This document shows, in pieces, positions 40,127-50,054 of a DNA stretch of 64,000 nt. The notes under the pieces were generated by a model, which had not been told where the DNA came from, did not search any database, and worked only from the letters and a program-made list of their open reading frames with translations. The number at the start of each line of letters is the position of its first letter. Within the stretch, counting starts at the first letter, position 1. This DNA is from CAVQRC01 sp963715045 (lineage in GTDB: Bacteria > Planctomycetota > Planctomycetia > Pirellulales > Lacipirellulaceae), in contig CAVQRC010000006.1 in NCBI GenBank assembly GCA_963715045.1, forward strand, positions 321,195 through 385,194, given 5' to 3'. Both the position numbers and the translations under genes were made by a program.

Positions 40127-43100
40127 GGCGATCGCTCCTCGGGCGTAGGCGAGGGTCGCTTGACGCGGTGCCTGTGAGGACCCTGCGGATGGGTACGCTC
40201 GCCGTCCCCGCCACCCGCCTGTTCGTCGAAGGGGTCCGTGGTCGACCAGGTCTTTTCGAGACTGCGGATGTGATTAATCCGGCAAATCGTACTCAGGTCG
40301 CAATGTCGGCCGCATTGCTCGTCCGGATTGAAGACGGGGAACTGCCCCTCCCCTCAACGCGGCCAGAATCCCGCGAAGCCGACCCTTGAGCGCCGTCACC
40401 AGCGACTCGCCCGCTTCACTCAGAGTCACAACTCCCTGCCCGTGTTCGTGCAGCGACAGACCGCTCTTGCCGTCCGTTGCGAGATAGCCTTTTTCCTTGA
40501 GCCACCAGTAGTCGGCGTACAGGCAAGCGGCCCCTTCGCCCTGAAACAGATGCCGTTCGGCCGCCAGGGCATACAACGCGACTTGCAGTTGCGATCCGCC
40601 CGCAATGTTGTCGAGGTTCAGAGTCTTCGAGGGACCGTACGCTCCGGTCTTGTAGTCGATGACCGCGAACACGCGCCGCTCGCCGATCCGCCCGACGTCG
40701 ATCCGGTCGATGCGGCCCTCAACGAGAATCGCCTGACCCGGGGCGAGTTCGAGCCGAAATGGCGTATCCGTGTCTCGCGGATCGCCCTCGTCGCCGGCGT
40801 CGATATTCCGCCGCCGCGGCCCGAACCGTACTTCGTAGTGGGTGGGCAGCAAGGGTTCGTCAAAACCTCGCGACAGGCCTTCGTAGGAGTCTGTCTGATT
40901 CACGTAGTCATCGATCATCAAGGAGATCTGTTCGGCCGTGATCTCTCGGAGAGCGGCGGTGAGAGGATCCTCACCCCGGCGGTGGCGGAGCTCGTCGACG
41001 ACGGCCAGAAGCTGGGTCCGAAACGCCTGCCTGCCGAGATCGGCGAGGCGGGCCCGCGGGCCGTGTTGTGCGACGAGCCGGCGATGAAACTCCGCCAGCA
41101 GTTGGTGCATCAGCCGACCCGTGTCGCGGGCATCCAGCTGGATCGCCAATTCGGCGAGAGGTTGCAGCCGCAGTTCGGATTCCAGCAGATATCGAAAGGG
41201 GCAGGCCGCGTAGCGTTCCAGTCGACTGGCGCTGAAGACGTGTTCGGGCCCGAATCGAGCCGCCAGATGTGAGAGAGCCTGCGGAGTTGTGAACATACCA
41301 TCCGCCCAGCCGAAGTCGGTCGCCGAACTTCGTGCCTGGAGAATGCGGAGGCCATCGACGAGGCACTTCGCGGCCTGCATCGCCAGTGGCCGCGAAGTAA
41401 GCGGCAAGCTCCTGTTCCGACCGCGATTTTCTGTCGCCGTTTCCGAGCAGGGCTTCGGCGACACCGCGGATCCGCCACTCGGCGGGCGAAGACGGTGCGG
41501 CCGTGTTCACTGGCCCGCGGTCGAGAAGCGTTTCGGTCGTGGGGACACTTTGCCCGGTCGACGTGGCGGCGGCCGTCGTCTGCTCGCACAGATCGATGAC
41601 TTCCTGCAGCATCGGGCTCTTGGGAATCGTCTGTCCGCGATCATCCAGGGCCGCGTAACTGAGTGTTAGAGACGCGTCGCTGCCGGTAACCGTCTCGTAG
41701 AACAACAACATTTCTTCGTAGCGCCGCGGCACGCGGTGCAGCAACGGCGTCCCCGCTTCGGCCAGTCGCTGATAGTCGCCTTCGGCAAACAATCCGGCCG
41801 GTTCGTTCGCCGAAAACGATGGCTCAGTCAGTCCCGTTACAAACAAGTGTTCGGCCCGGACCGCGCGGAACGCCGCCGCCGACAGCAGCTGGACCCCTCC
41901 CGCGTCGTCTTTCTGCTGCCATGCCAGACTGCTGCGGAACACATCGCGTACCGTCGTGAAGAACTCTTGCCGTCGCAGCACCCGCGGCCCGCCAGTTGCT
42001 GCCTCAATGGGTGCGAATTGAAGCAGTGCCAGGCGGAGACGCTCCCATACCCGCCGGTCCGACCGCGCTGCGGTGTCTGGCGTGTCCGGCCAGGCGGCCG
42101 ACACCAGCCCCAAGTCCTGTACGGCCCCGCTCAGTCGCTCGGTCCATTCAGCGATCGTCGCCCGCCGTGGCAACGCGTCGAGCAAGTCGGCAATCGCTCG
42201 GAAAAACGGCAACGCTTTCGTGGCCAGGTCGCTGGTCTGCTCGGATTGAGACCACGCCTCGGCGGCCACGTCGCCGCCCGCCGCTCCCCGCGTTTCGGAC
42301 CATGCCGCGAGCCGTTGCAGTTGCTTTAGAAGTTCGTCACGCCCCTGGGCGATCTGCAGCTCGCGGACGACCCGCTCCGCAGCGACACGAGTCGCCGACG
42401 TAGCGCCCCCGTCACGAGGTACCGCCGGACAGGCCCGCGGGCAGATGCGAAGATCGGTGACGACATCCAGTACGGTGGCGAACGGCCAGTCCTCTTCGCT
42501 CAGCCGGAGCACGGCATCGAGTGATCGGGCCCAGGCAGCGTCGCCGAGCGAACTCGCCACCGCGAGGTCGTAAGGAATCCCGAACTCCTCGAATGCGTCG
42601 ACGAACGAGCTGGCGCGTCCGGCCAGGTTGCGGTCGACGACGGCAATGGCCGCGGCCGAGACGCCGTTGTCGACGATCAGACGTTTGACCCGTCGCGCAA
42701 CTTCCCGGATCTCCTCGCTCGCGCCGGCAGTTGCCACGACACGGAAGTGCGGAGCCGCGTCGACGACCTCTGCGGGTATCTCATCCTGCCGATGCGGCCC
42801 GCGAAACAAGTTGGTTGCCAGAAATCGGGTCACAGGCCAGACGGCCGGATCGGGAGCGTGCGGCTGAAGCGTCAGCGTCGGGTGCCGCCGTCGAAGCTCG
42901 TGCCAGGTCGCCAGCGGCTTGGCGAAGAGTCCCGAACGGGCCGACTCAGCCGTCGGTTCATCCAGCAACTCGCCTTCGAGCGGTAACGAAATCACCAGAC
43001 GATTGGCTGCGGCTGCGAGGTACGACAGAATCTCGTGTTGCGTCCGCGTGAAATCGGTGAAGCCGTCGACAACCACGAGCCCGAGATCACGAAACGCGGC

Positions 43101-43736
43101 CGGGGGCGCGGAATTCAGCAGCCGCCGAGCGGCCCAGAACCGCCCCTCTTCGTCATAGAGTTGGCCTTGCAGCAGAATCGTCTGATACCGGTCGTAAATC
43201 AGGGCCAACTCGCGGTGGCGAAGATTCGCCGGCGTGCCTGGCTGCAACTCGAGACCACGACGAAGCTCCGCTGGCCAGATCTCAAGACGCTTGAAATCGG
43301 AGACGAGTGTTTCGACGAGGTCCACGAAGCCGTGGCTGCCGGCGACCGGGCCCAGCGACTTCAGACCATGTTCGCGTTGCAAGGTGTCGATGACACTCCG
43401 CAACAGATATCGCCGGTGACTCCGACTGATCGGACGGATGTCTTCCTGGGATTGCCGCACGACCGTTTCGGCAAGCCCGGCAAACGTCACGACCCCCGGT
43501 TCGAAGAGACACCCCGAGGCGGCAGCTTGAAGCCGCTGCCGGACCGCTCCTGCGGAACGGGTGGTGGGGCAAATCCAGAACTGCCGCGGCCAACCCCCGC
43601 CCTGGATCGCAGAGTGCAGGCTGGCCACATATTCCCGCAGCAACCGGGCCGTTTTCCCGCTACCTGCCGATCCGGTCAGGAGTTCGACGTTGGTGCCCGT
43701 GTCGGAGTCCAAGACATCCTCTGTCTGTGTGCGCAA
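40123..43736 (-). CDS. addB: AddB-like helicase/Fe-S nuclease, at least two frameshifts
   Basis: About 1204 residues. N-terminal P-loop LTGSAGSGKT; an inactivated-helicase-like middle (LVVVDGFTDFT, VRAEHLFVTGLTEPSFS); and a C-terminal RecB nuclease domain (EGRIDRIDVG, VFAVIDYKTG, QLQVALYALAA). Cysteines for the 4Fe-4S staple are present: one in RYAACPFRYL and three in QCGRHCDLSTIC, the last three visible only after a shift near 40350. Another shift lies near 41400 (AAYFAA to LVDGLRIL). The stop overlaps the addA ATG (ATGA), so addB-addA is one translationally coupled operon. Start ATG 43736. Confidence 0.85.
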
Positions 43737-44079
43737 GTCGATTCAGAATCAAGGCTTCCGACGAAATGAGGCCGCCGACTGGAACATTCTCCGGCTCCTC
43801 TGGGGCCGTCGTCAATGCCCCCCCCCGCGGCGCAGTGGCCCGAATTGCGGGGGGCCACATGATTGACAGCATTCTGCACACCCGGGTACACTCCATCGTC
43901 GCTCTGGTTTGACCGTGGAGGGCAAGTCCGTATCCGTCATAACAACCAGTGACTGCTCGCTTTGCGGTCCAGAGCCAGGGACGCGTCGAGGCAGTTGGAA
44001 GTTCGAAAGGGGTCCAGCTGCAAAGGCATCATCCTTTTTTATCTCCCCTTTATTTCCGTTTCTTTGAAGGAGGTATCCC
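43737..44079. other. Divergent promoter region between addB and DUF1559 gene
   Basis: 343 bases between genes read in opposite directions. Open frames here are shadows. The right end has a T-rich tract (44030-44060) just before the DUF1559 ribosome binding site. No repeat or RNA was recognised. Confidence 0.45.
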
Positions 44080-45336
44080 ATGGATGCCAAACGAAGGACC
44101 AGAGGTTTTACCTTGGTCGAGTTGCTGGTCGTGATTGCGATCATCGGAATTCTCGTGGCCCTGCTGCTGCCCGCCGTACAGGCAGCTCGCGAAGCGGCCC
44201 GCCGAAATTCCTGCATCAACAATCTCAAGCAACTTGGACTGGCGATGCACAACTTCGCCAGCGCTCGCAGCAACAAGTTCCCGCTCGCGTCGACCCACCC
44301 CTACAGGGTCGGAAGCACACCCGTGCAGATCATGCAGGGCGGTGGAAGCGCTCAGGTCTCGTCCGGGACTACGATTCAGCCCATCACGGATCCCACCGAT
44401 GGCTACAGCTGGCTCGTGCAATTGATGCCCTACATCGAGGGCAACACGCTCTTCGATCAGATCTCCGATCGGTCGCAGCGGCTCAAGCTGCCACCGAATA
44501 ATCGCGACCTCGTTATCGCCAACGTAACGACGGGCGCCAATGTCCAAGCCAAACACGTGGCGTCGGTCGAGGTCGAAGGCTTCCGTTGTCCTAGTTTCCC
44601 AGGCGACGACAAAGTCAACCGAACGCTCGGTTTCGAGTACGGTCAGATCGCTCGGATCGCCGCCAATCAAAGCACGCCGGCCGTTTCCAACTACGTCTGC
44701 CTTCCGGCCACGCATTACCTGGCCAACAACCCGCAGTCACTCGTCGATGACACCGGTTCGACGACTGGCAACGGGGCGATCGTGTTCCCTCGCATCACGG
44801 GTACCGGCAACTTGGCTAAACTGCCGAAACTCGGGCTGGGCTTCAACGCCATGCGTGACGGCACCAGCAAGACCGTCATGCTGGCGGAGTCGCGGGAGCA
44901 AGGCTACGCAGCCTGGATCGACGGCCTGGCGACCTACGTCGTGGGCGTCAAGCCGGGGCAAACCAATGACCCCCGAGCGAGTTCCAACAGCCATCTGACG
45001 GCTGACGGCCACTGGGGCTGGACGCAGGCCGAAATCGACACGCTCAATGGCAACATGCGTGCTAACCAGCTTGCCCTCAACGTTGGCTCCGACAAGGACG
45101 CCACGGCGCTGGCGAACCTCACGACCGGTGAGCAGCACTACACCACCCGCGACCAGCACATTCATGGTGCCAAGGAGCGACGCTGGGGCCCCTCGAGTGC
45201 TCACTCAGGTGACATCGTCATTCATCTGTACGGCGACGGTCACGTCGATGGCATCACCGCCACGGTCGACGACAACCTTTATCTCCGCCAGATCACGCGG
45301 GCCGGTAACGAGCCCACCGGAACCCAAGGCCAGTAA
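44080..45336 (+). CDS. DUF1559 pilin-like protein
   Basis: 418 residues, unbroken. A very strong ribosome binding site (AAGGAGGT, 8 bases before ATG) suggests high expression. Type IV prepilin leader RRTRGFTLVELLVVIAIIGIL, then DUF1559 (AVQAAREAARRNSCINNLKQLGLAMHNF), and a C-terminal GDIVIHLYGDGHVDGI that carries the DG motif. Expected to be processed by prepilin peptidase and assembled in or on the envelope. It has its own terminator at 45365-45400, so it is monocistronic. Confidence 0.93.
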   Translation: MDAKRRTRGFTLVELLVVIAIIGILVALLLPAVQAAREAARRNSCINNLKQLGLAMHNFASARSNKFPLASTHPYRVGSTPVQIMQGGGSAQVSSGTTIQPITDPTDGYSWLVQLMPYIEGNTLFDQISDRSQRLKLPPNNRDLVIANVTTGANVQAKHVASVEVEGFRCPSFPGDDKVNRTLGFEYGQIARIAANQSTPAVSNYVCLPATHYLANNPQSLVDDTGSTTGNGAIVFPRITGTGNLAKLPKLGLGFNAMRDGTSKTVMLAESREQGYAAWIDGLATYVVGVKPGQTNDPRASSNSHLTADGHWGWTQAEIDTLNGNMRANQLALNVGSDKDATALANLTTGEQHYTTRDQHIHGAKERRWGPSSAHSGDIVIHLYGDGHVDGITATVDDNLYLRQITRAGNEPTGTQGQ

Positions 45337-45364
45337 GTAACCTCCCAAGTGATTTGAAACCCGC

Positions 45365-45400
45365 ACTGCCCCGATGCCGACGCATCGGGGCAGTTTTTTT
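45365..45400 (+). terminator. Rho-independent terminator of DUF1559 gene
   Basis: 13-bp stem ACTGCCCCGATGC/GCATCGGGGCAGT with a four-base loop, followed by seven T. It begins 28 bases after the DUF1559 stop. Confidence 0.95.
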
Positions 45401-45446
45401 ATGGGCACATGGGTAGATGGGCGAATAGGCAGATGGGTTATGGGGC
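45401..45446. repeat. GGGTAGATGGGCGAAT repeat cluster
   Basis: Same word family as at 9631-9690, placed directly after the DUF1559 terminator. Confidence 0.65.
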
Positions 45447-45520
45447 GGTCCGAGCATCGTGAATTCGCGGGGCGGTGCGGTTGCGGAGCGGAACGCAATT
45501 TGACATCATCCAGCACATCA

Positions 45521-45604
45521 GCCGCCGTGGCGGAATTGGCAGACGCGCATGGTTCAGGTCCATGTCCACGTAAGTGGGTGGAGGTTCGACTCCTCTCGGC
45601 GGCA
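45521..45604 (+). tRNA. tRNA-Leu (anticodon CAG)
   Basis: 84-base class II tRNA. Acceptor GCCGCCG pairs with CGGCGGC at 45597-45603, discriminator A. D-arm GCGGAATTGGCAGACGC; anticodon stem CATGG/CCATG around loop TTCAGGT, anticodon CAG; long variable arm; T-arm GAGGTTCGACTCCTC. Long variable arm, anticodon and A discriminator all fit leucine. CCA is not encoded. Confidence 0.97.
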
Positions 45605-45629
45605 CTGGCTGGTCAGAGCGTTCCTCGGT

Positions 45630-45677
45630 GCCTCCAGCCTCCAGCCTCCAGCCTCCAGCCTCCAGCCTCCAGCCTCC
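45630..45677. repeat. 7-bp tandem repeat (GCCTCCA, almost 7 copies)
   Basis: Perfect copies of GCCTCCA run without interruption and end one base before the rhodanese stop at 45679. A minisatellite likely to vary between strains. Confidence 0.97.
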
Positions 45678-45678
45678 T

Positions 45679-46011
45679 TTAGTACCTCACCAGCCCCGGC
45701 TCGATCTCGATCGCCCAGCGGTCGATCCCTCCGGCCATGCTCTGCGCGTCGGGCAGGCCGTTCTCTCGCAGCCACATCGCCGCCTGGGCACTTCGAGCGC
45801 CGTGATGGCAATACACGATCACGTGCGAGTTGGCCTCCGGTTCGATATGCCGGGCTGCTGATAGCCACGCACTGAGCGGCACGAGTCGGGCATTCGGCAA
45901 TGCCACGAGGTCGTACTCATCCTGCTCGCGGCAATCAATCAGCAGCAGCCGTTCTCCGGCGACCCGTTTCTCGTGAACTTCGCGACACGAAATCTCAAGG
46001 GGAAGTGGCAT
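45679..46011 (-). CDS. Rhodanese-like domain protein
   Basis: 110-residue single rhodanese domain: LEISCREVHEKRVAGERLLLIDCREQDEYD at the N-terminus, then the active-site loop VIVYCHHGARSAQAA with the catalytic Cys, and GLPDAQSMAGGIDRWA. It transfers sulfane sulfur or acts as a persulfide carrier; substrate unknown. Start ATG 46011 matches the domain start. It follows zwf by 48 bases on the same strand and may be cotranscribed. Confidence 0.92.
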   Translation of the reverse strand: MPLPLEISCREVHEKRVAGERLLLIDCREQDEYDLVALPNARLVPLSAWLSAARHIEPEANSHVIVYCHHGARSAQAAMWLRENGLPDAQSMAGGIDRWAIEIEPGLVRY

Positions 46012-46058
46012 TCGATGGCTCGAGTGAAATGATGTGGGCCGATTGACCGTACGCAACC

Positions 46059-47522
46059 CTATCGCAGCACAGGGCAGACATCGAACCACTCGCGGCCGTC
46101 CTCGGCCATCCACGCATTGGCCTCGAGCGGCCCCCACTCTCCGTATGGGTAATGAAACAGCGGCGGTGCGTGTTCGCTGTCCCACGCGGCCACAATCGGG
46201 TCGATGATCTGCCAGGCCAGCTCGACTTCGTCACTGCGGGCGAACAGGCTTGCGTCGCCTTCGATCGCATCGACCAACAACCGCTCATACGCGTCTGGCA
46301 GCGAGTGCGAGTAGTCATCTTGAAAACGGTAGTCGAGATGACTGGTCCGCGTCCGCATCCCCTGGTCCGGAACCTTGCTCTGGAAGTGCAGTTGGAGGCC
46401 CTCGGCAGGCTGGATCTGAATCACGAGGCGGTTCGCGGGAATCTTCTGCTGGCCCGAGTCAAACACCCGTTGGGGTGGTTCATGAAACTGAATCACGATC
46501 TGCGTTGTTCGACAGGACATGGCCTTCCCCGACCGCAGGTAAAACGGCACTCCCTGCCACCGCCAGCTGTCGATAAATAACTTCAACGCGGCAAACGTGG
46601 CCGTCTCGCTGCCCGCCGCGACCCCTTCGGCCTCACCGTAGCCCTCGTATTGCGCTCGCAGTGTGTGCCTAGCCAAGTCGGCCGGAGCGAGCGGCCGCAC
46701 CGCCTGAAGAATTTTCACCTTTTCGTCACGCACGAGTTTCGGCTCGAAACGGGACGGGACTTCCATCGACGTGATCATCATCAGTTGCAGAAGGTGGTTC
46801 TGAACCATGTCACGCAGCACCCCCGAGTGGTCGAAATAGTCCGCCCGCGAGCTCACGTCAACGCTTTCGGCGACGGTGATCTGGACATGATCGATGTACT
46901 GCCGATTCCAGATCGGTTCGAACACACTGTTCGCGAAACGCAGCACCAGGATGTTCTGTACCGTTTCTTTGCCCAGGTAGTGATCGATCCGGAACACCTG
47001 GTCTTCCTTGAACACGGCGTGGATCGACTCATTGAGTCGATGGGCGGTGGCCAGGTCGATGCCGAACGGCTTCTCGAAAACGACCTTCGGGCCAATCGGA
47101 TCGTCGCCGGATTCCGCCAGGCCACTACGCCCCAGATTTGCGACCGCTGCCTCGTACAGCCTTGGCGAAGTCGAGAGGTAATACAGTCGGTCCGTTGGCT
47201 GGCCGCCTTCCAGGTTCTGCAGGGCCGTGGCGAGCCCCCGCATCTGTTCCAGCTCGCTCAGGTCGGCCGCGTGGTAGAACAGTCTCTCGGCAAAAGGCTC
47301 CCAGGCGACCGGATCGAAATCGTCGGGCAGGAACCCGGCCGTCGAATCAGCGAGTGAAGCCCGCCAGGCCTCGTGCGTCATTGCGGTTCGCGACACCCCC
47401 ACGATCTGGACGTTCTGCAGTCGGCCATCGCGAGCGAGCCGATACAGAGCCGGGATCAGTTTGCGCTCGGTGAGGTCGCCTGAGGCACCGAAAATGACGA
47501 TGGTGTGGTGGTTCTGGTCCAT
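46059..47522 (-). CDS. zwf: Glucose-6-phosphate 1-dehydrogenase
   Basis: 487 residues from ATG 47522 (MDQNHHTIVIFGASGDLT). It oxidises glucose 6-phosphate to 6-phosphogluconolactone with NADP+, first step of the oxidative pentose phosphate pathway. The GASGDLTERKLIPALY nucleotide-binding loop, the active-site RIDHYLGKETVQN (with the general-base His region) and FEKPFGIDLATA are all present. The frame extends five codons to 47537 (MLGVP). No frameshift. Neighbours aroH upstream and a rhodanese downstream share its strand. Confidence 0.97.
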   Translation of the reverse strand: MDQNHHTIVIFGASGDLTERKLIPALYRLARDGRLQNVQIVGVSRTAMTHEAWRASLADSTAGFLPDDFDPVAWEPFAERLFYHAADLSELEQMRGLATALQNLEGGQPTDRLYYLSTSPRLYEAAVANLGRSGLAESGDDPIGPKVVFEKPFGIDLATAHRLNESIHAVFKEDQVFRIDHYLGKETVQNILVLRFANSVFEPIWNRQYIDHVQITVAESVDVSSRADYFDHSGVLRDMVQNHLLQLMMITSMEVPSRFEPKLVRDEKVKILQAVRPLAPADLARHTLRAQYEGYGEAEGVAAGSETATFAALKLFIDSWRWQGVPFYLRSGKAMSCRTTQIVIQFHEPPQRVFDSGQQKIPANRLVIQIQPAEGLQLHFQSKVPDQGMRTRTSHLDYRFQDDYSHSLPDAYERLLVDAIEGDASLFARSDEVELAWQIIDPIVAAWDSEHAPPLFHYPYGEWGPLEANAWMAEDGREWFDVCPVLR

Positions 47523-47681
47523 AGGAACGCCAAGCATATCAGGTTTGACTGCGTTTACGGGAATCTGGCGATCGAAATCGCAGCGGAAGCGGAAACCGAC
47601 CGCGTGCTTTGCCAGCCACTCACTCGGGGGGGGCCGCGCTACCCTCCATTTTCATAAGGGTCAAAGCACCCAGACACAGTG

Positions 47682-48110
47682 CTATTCCCGACCCCGCTCC
47701 ATCTGCGAGGTGATCCAACGCTCGAGTTCTTCAAAGTCGACAGGCGGCAGCTTGGAGAGATCCGGACGCAGCTTGACGGCATCCCGAATGTAAACGTGCT
47801 GAATCTCATGCTGCAGCTTTTCGGTATTCCACAGAACCAGGATGCGGATACATCGCTGGATCGCGGCGGGGACTGCCATTTCGTGACCGCAGAGAAGCGG
47901 TACCTCCAGCCATCCCAGCTGCCGGGCTGCCAGTGCGGGGAATTCTGCATCGACGTCCGCGGTGGTGGAGAAGATCGCGCTCGCTACGTCCTCCGCTGCG
48001 ATCCCGTTGCGGCGGATCATCAATGCCAACAGCTGCCGCGTCGCCGTGAGAATCTCCTCACGCGTGTTGCAGTCGACGGTCGTAGCTCCTCGGACACCCC
48101 GGCAAAACAT
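47682..48110 (-). CDS. aroH: Chorismate mutase (AroH type)
   Basis: 142 residues, the trimeric B. subtilis-type chorismate mutase that converts chorismate to prephenate for Phe/Tyr synthesis. RGVRGATTVDCNTREEILTAT, DVASAIFSTTADVDAEFPA, ARQLGWLEVPLLCGHEM and CIRILVLWNT contain the Arg7, Glu78-region and Arg90-type catalytic residues of this fold. Start ATG 48110. Its upstream region (105 bases) is shared with the divergent beta-helix gene. Confidence 0.93.
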   Translation of the reverse strand: MFCRGVRGATTVDCNTREEILTATRQLLALMIRRNGIAAEDVASAIFSTTADVDAEFPALAARQLGWLEVPLLCGHEMAVPAAIQRCIRILVLWNTEKLQHEIQHVYIRDAVKLRPDLSKLPPVDFEELERWITSQMERGRE

Positions 48111-48215
48111 CCCGCAAGTTTAGCCGCCTTGCCGCGTATTCTCAATTGACGCATCTGCCTTGCCGACCGTTAGAATGCTCTGGCGAGGCTGAAGCCCAAT
48201 CGCAGGAAAAACACG

Positions 48216-49907
48216 GTGATCTATCAACACTGCCGTCAGTCAGTTCTTCGAGTCTGCGGCGGTACGCTATTGGCGTGCACCGCCGGATTTGGGACCCATT
48301 CGCTGCTGGCTGCCGAACGCGTGGTCGCAACATCGGCTGAATTGCGCCAGGCCCTGGCGACAGCAGACCCGGGAGATACGATCCTGCTCGAACCGGGTAC
48401 GTATGCCGGGGGGCTGTATCGCGACGGGCTCCGCGAGGTAACACTGCGAAGTCGCCAGCCCACAAATCGGGCGATCATCGAGGGCGGGACGAACAACCTC
48501 CAGCTCAGCAACGCCCACGATGTGACGATCGAGCAACTCGTGTTTTCCGAAGCTGCCGTCAATGGGTTGAACATCGATGACGGGGGAAGCTTCGCGAGTC
48601 CCACCACCAACATCGTGCTCCGTGATATCGAGATCCGAGATGTTGGCTCCGTTGGAAACCAAGACGGCATCAAGTTGTCGGGCGTTGACGGGTTCCGGAT
48701 CGAAAACGTCCGAATTTTCAATTGGGGCAATGGGGGAAGCGCGATCGATATGGTGGGCAGTCACCACGGCCTGATCCAAAACTCCCTGCTTCGCGACGAG
48801 GACATTTCCAACGGCGGGACCGGGATCCGGCCCAAGGGCGGAAGTAAAGACATCTTGATTCGTGCGAATCGCGTCGAATTGCCGGGTGGACAGGGCCGGG
48901 CGATCCAGGCGGGCGGCTCGACCGGCTCGCAGTTCTTCCGCTTTATCGATGGCGACTCGGGATACGAAGCCGACCAGATCACGGCCGCAGGGAACGTCGT
49001 CATTGGCGGCAGTTCGGCGTTCTCCTGGGTGAACATCGATGGCGGCACATTCCATCACAATCGCATCCAGCGTCCCGCGGACTGGACCGGGCGGATCCTC
49101 AATGAGAACCCGGGCGGTGCAATTGTCGACACTCAAAACGGCCGGTTTCTGGAAAATATTGTTGTGTACCGCGACACAGCGACCGAGTACCGCACTGATA
49201 TCAATGTCGGCCCGGAAACGCTGCCCGAGACGTTTGAGTTCCACGGGAACCAGTGGTGGAACATCGCCGACCCGACCCCCACGGGATCTGAGCCCCAGTT
49301 GCCCGTCACCGAAGTCGAAGGCGTCTACGGTGTTGAACCAGATGCAGGAGTCGATGACCTCGCACCGTGGGAATTCGATTGGGGGACATGGCTGGTTAAC
49401 GCCACCGAATCAACAGGCCAATTCGCGGTCGCCGACCAGGCGTTCAGGAGGATCGCCGTGGCGGGTGCTGGCAGTCGGTTTCTTCCGCTCGATCCGAATC
49501 CGTTCCAGGGAGCCTGGACTTTTCAACAGCTCAAGGGATCTCCGCTGGAGATCGAATCCTTCGCGCAGGCTATCCTCGTCGACTGTCGACAATTTGCGTG
49601 CGGGCTGGGAGCCGATTTCGATGGCAACGGCAGCGTCGATGGGGGCGACTTTCTCCGCTGGCAAATGACCTTTCCGCTTGCGGCCGGGGCGTCCCAGGCC
49701 GATGGCGACGCCGACGCCGATGGGGACGTCGACGGAGCCGATTTCTTGTTATGGCAAGCTGAATTCAGCATGGCGACCGAAACGTCGCGGGCCGTTTCGT
49801 CGCAACGTCTGTTAATGATTGCCGAACCGACTGCCGGTTGCGTTGTGGCGACGTTTTTCGTCGCGGCATTTGCCCGCAGGCGGCGTGCAGGTCGGTCAAT
49901 CACATAG
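48216..49907 (+). CDS. Exported right-handed beta-helix protein with dockerin-like and PEP-CTERM-like C-terminus
   Basis: 563 residues. GTG start with AGGAAAAA upstream. Signal-like leader (VCGGTLLACTAGFGTHSLLAAE), then a pectate-lyase-fold beta-helix (ELRQALATADPGDTILLEPGTYAGG; repeated N-x-I/V strands, about residues 40-330) typical of polysaccharide lyases or hydrolases. After a beta-rich stretch come two dockerin-like Ca loops (DFDGNGSVDGGDFLRWQ, DADGDVDGADFLLWQ) and a tail EPTAG, hydrophobic stretch, RRRR. The substrate is unknown. Confidence 0.88.
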   Translation: MIYQHCRQSVLRVCGGTLLACTAGFGTHSLLAAERVVATSAELRQALATADPGDTILLEPGTYAGGLYRDGLREVTLRSRQPTNRAIIEGGTNNLQLSNAHDVTIEQLVFSEAAVNGLNIDDGGSFASPTTNIVLRDIEIRDVGSVGNQDGIKLSGVDGFRIENVRIFNWGNGGSAIDMVGSHHGLIQNSLLRDEDISNGGTGIRPKGGSKDILIRANRVELPGGQGRAIQAGGSTGSQFFRFIDGDSGYEADQITAAGNVVIGGSSAFSWVNIDGGTFHHNRIQRPADWTGRILNENPGGAIVDTQNGRFLENIVVYRDTATEYRTDINVGPETLPETFEFHGNQWWNIADPTPTGSEPQLPVTEVEGVYGVEPDAGVDDLAPWEFDWGTWLVNATESTGQFAVADQAFRRIAVAGAGSRFLPLDPNPFQGAWTFQQLKGSPLEIESFAQAILVDCRQFACGLGADFDGNGSVDGGDFLRWQMTFPLAAGASQADGDADADGDVDGADFLLWQAEFSMATETSRAVSSQRLLMIAEPTAGCVVATFFVAAFARRRRAGRSIT

Positions 49908-50020
49908 TCAGTCCATTGTGGAATCTGGGGGTTTAGGGCGGATTCACAGACCCTGCGGCCTTGTGCGAGGCCGCCACGCCGATTTCGGGCACCGATTGCA
50001 AAAAAGAACGCCGAAGCCCG

Positions 50021-50048
50021 TTGACACCCAGGCCGCAACACGTATGAT
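50021..50048 (+). promoter_or_regulatory. Sigma-70-type promoter of the 16S rRNA gene
   Basis: Perfect -35 TTGACA (50021-50026), 16-base spacer, -10 TATGAT (50043-50048). It lies about 300 bases before the mature 16S 5' end, as expected for an rRNA promoter. Confidence 0.85.
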
Positions 50049-50054
50049 CTTTAA

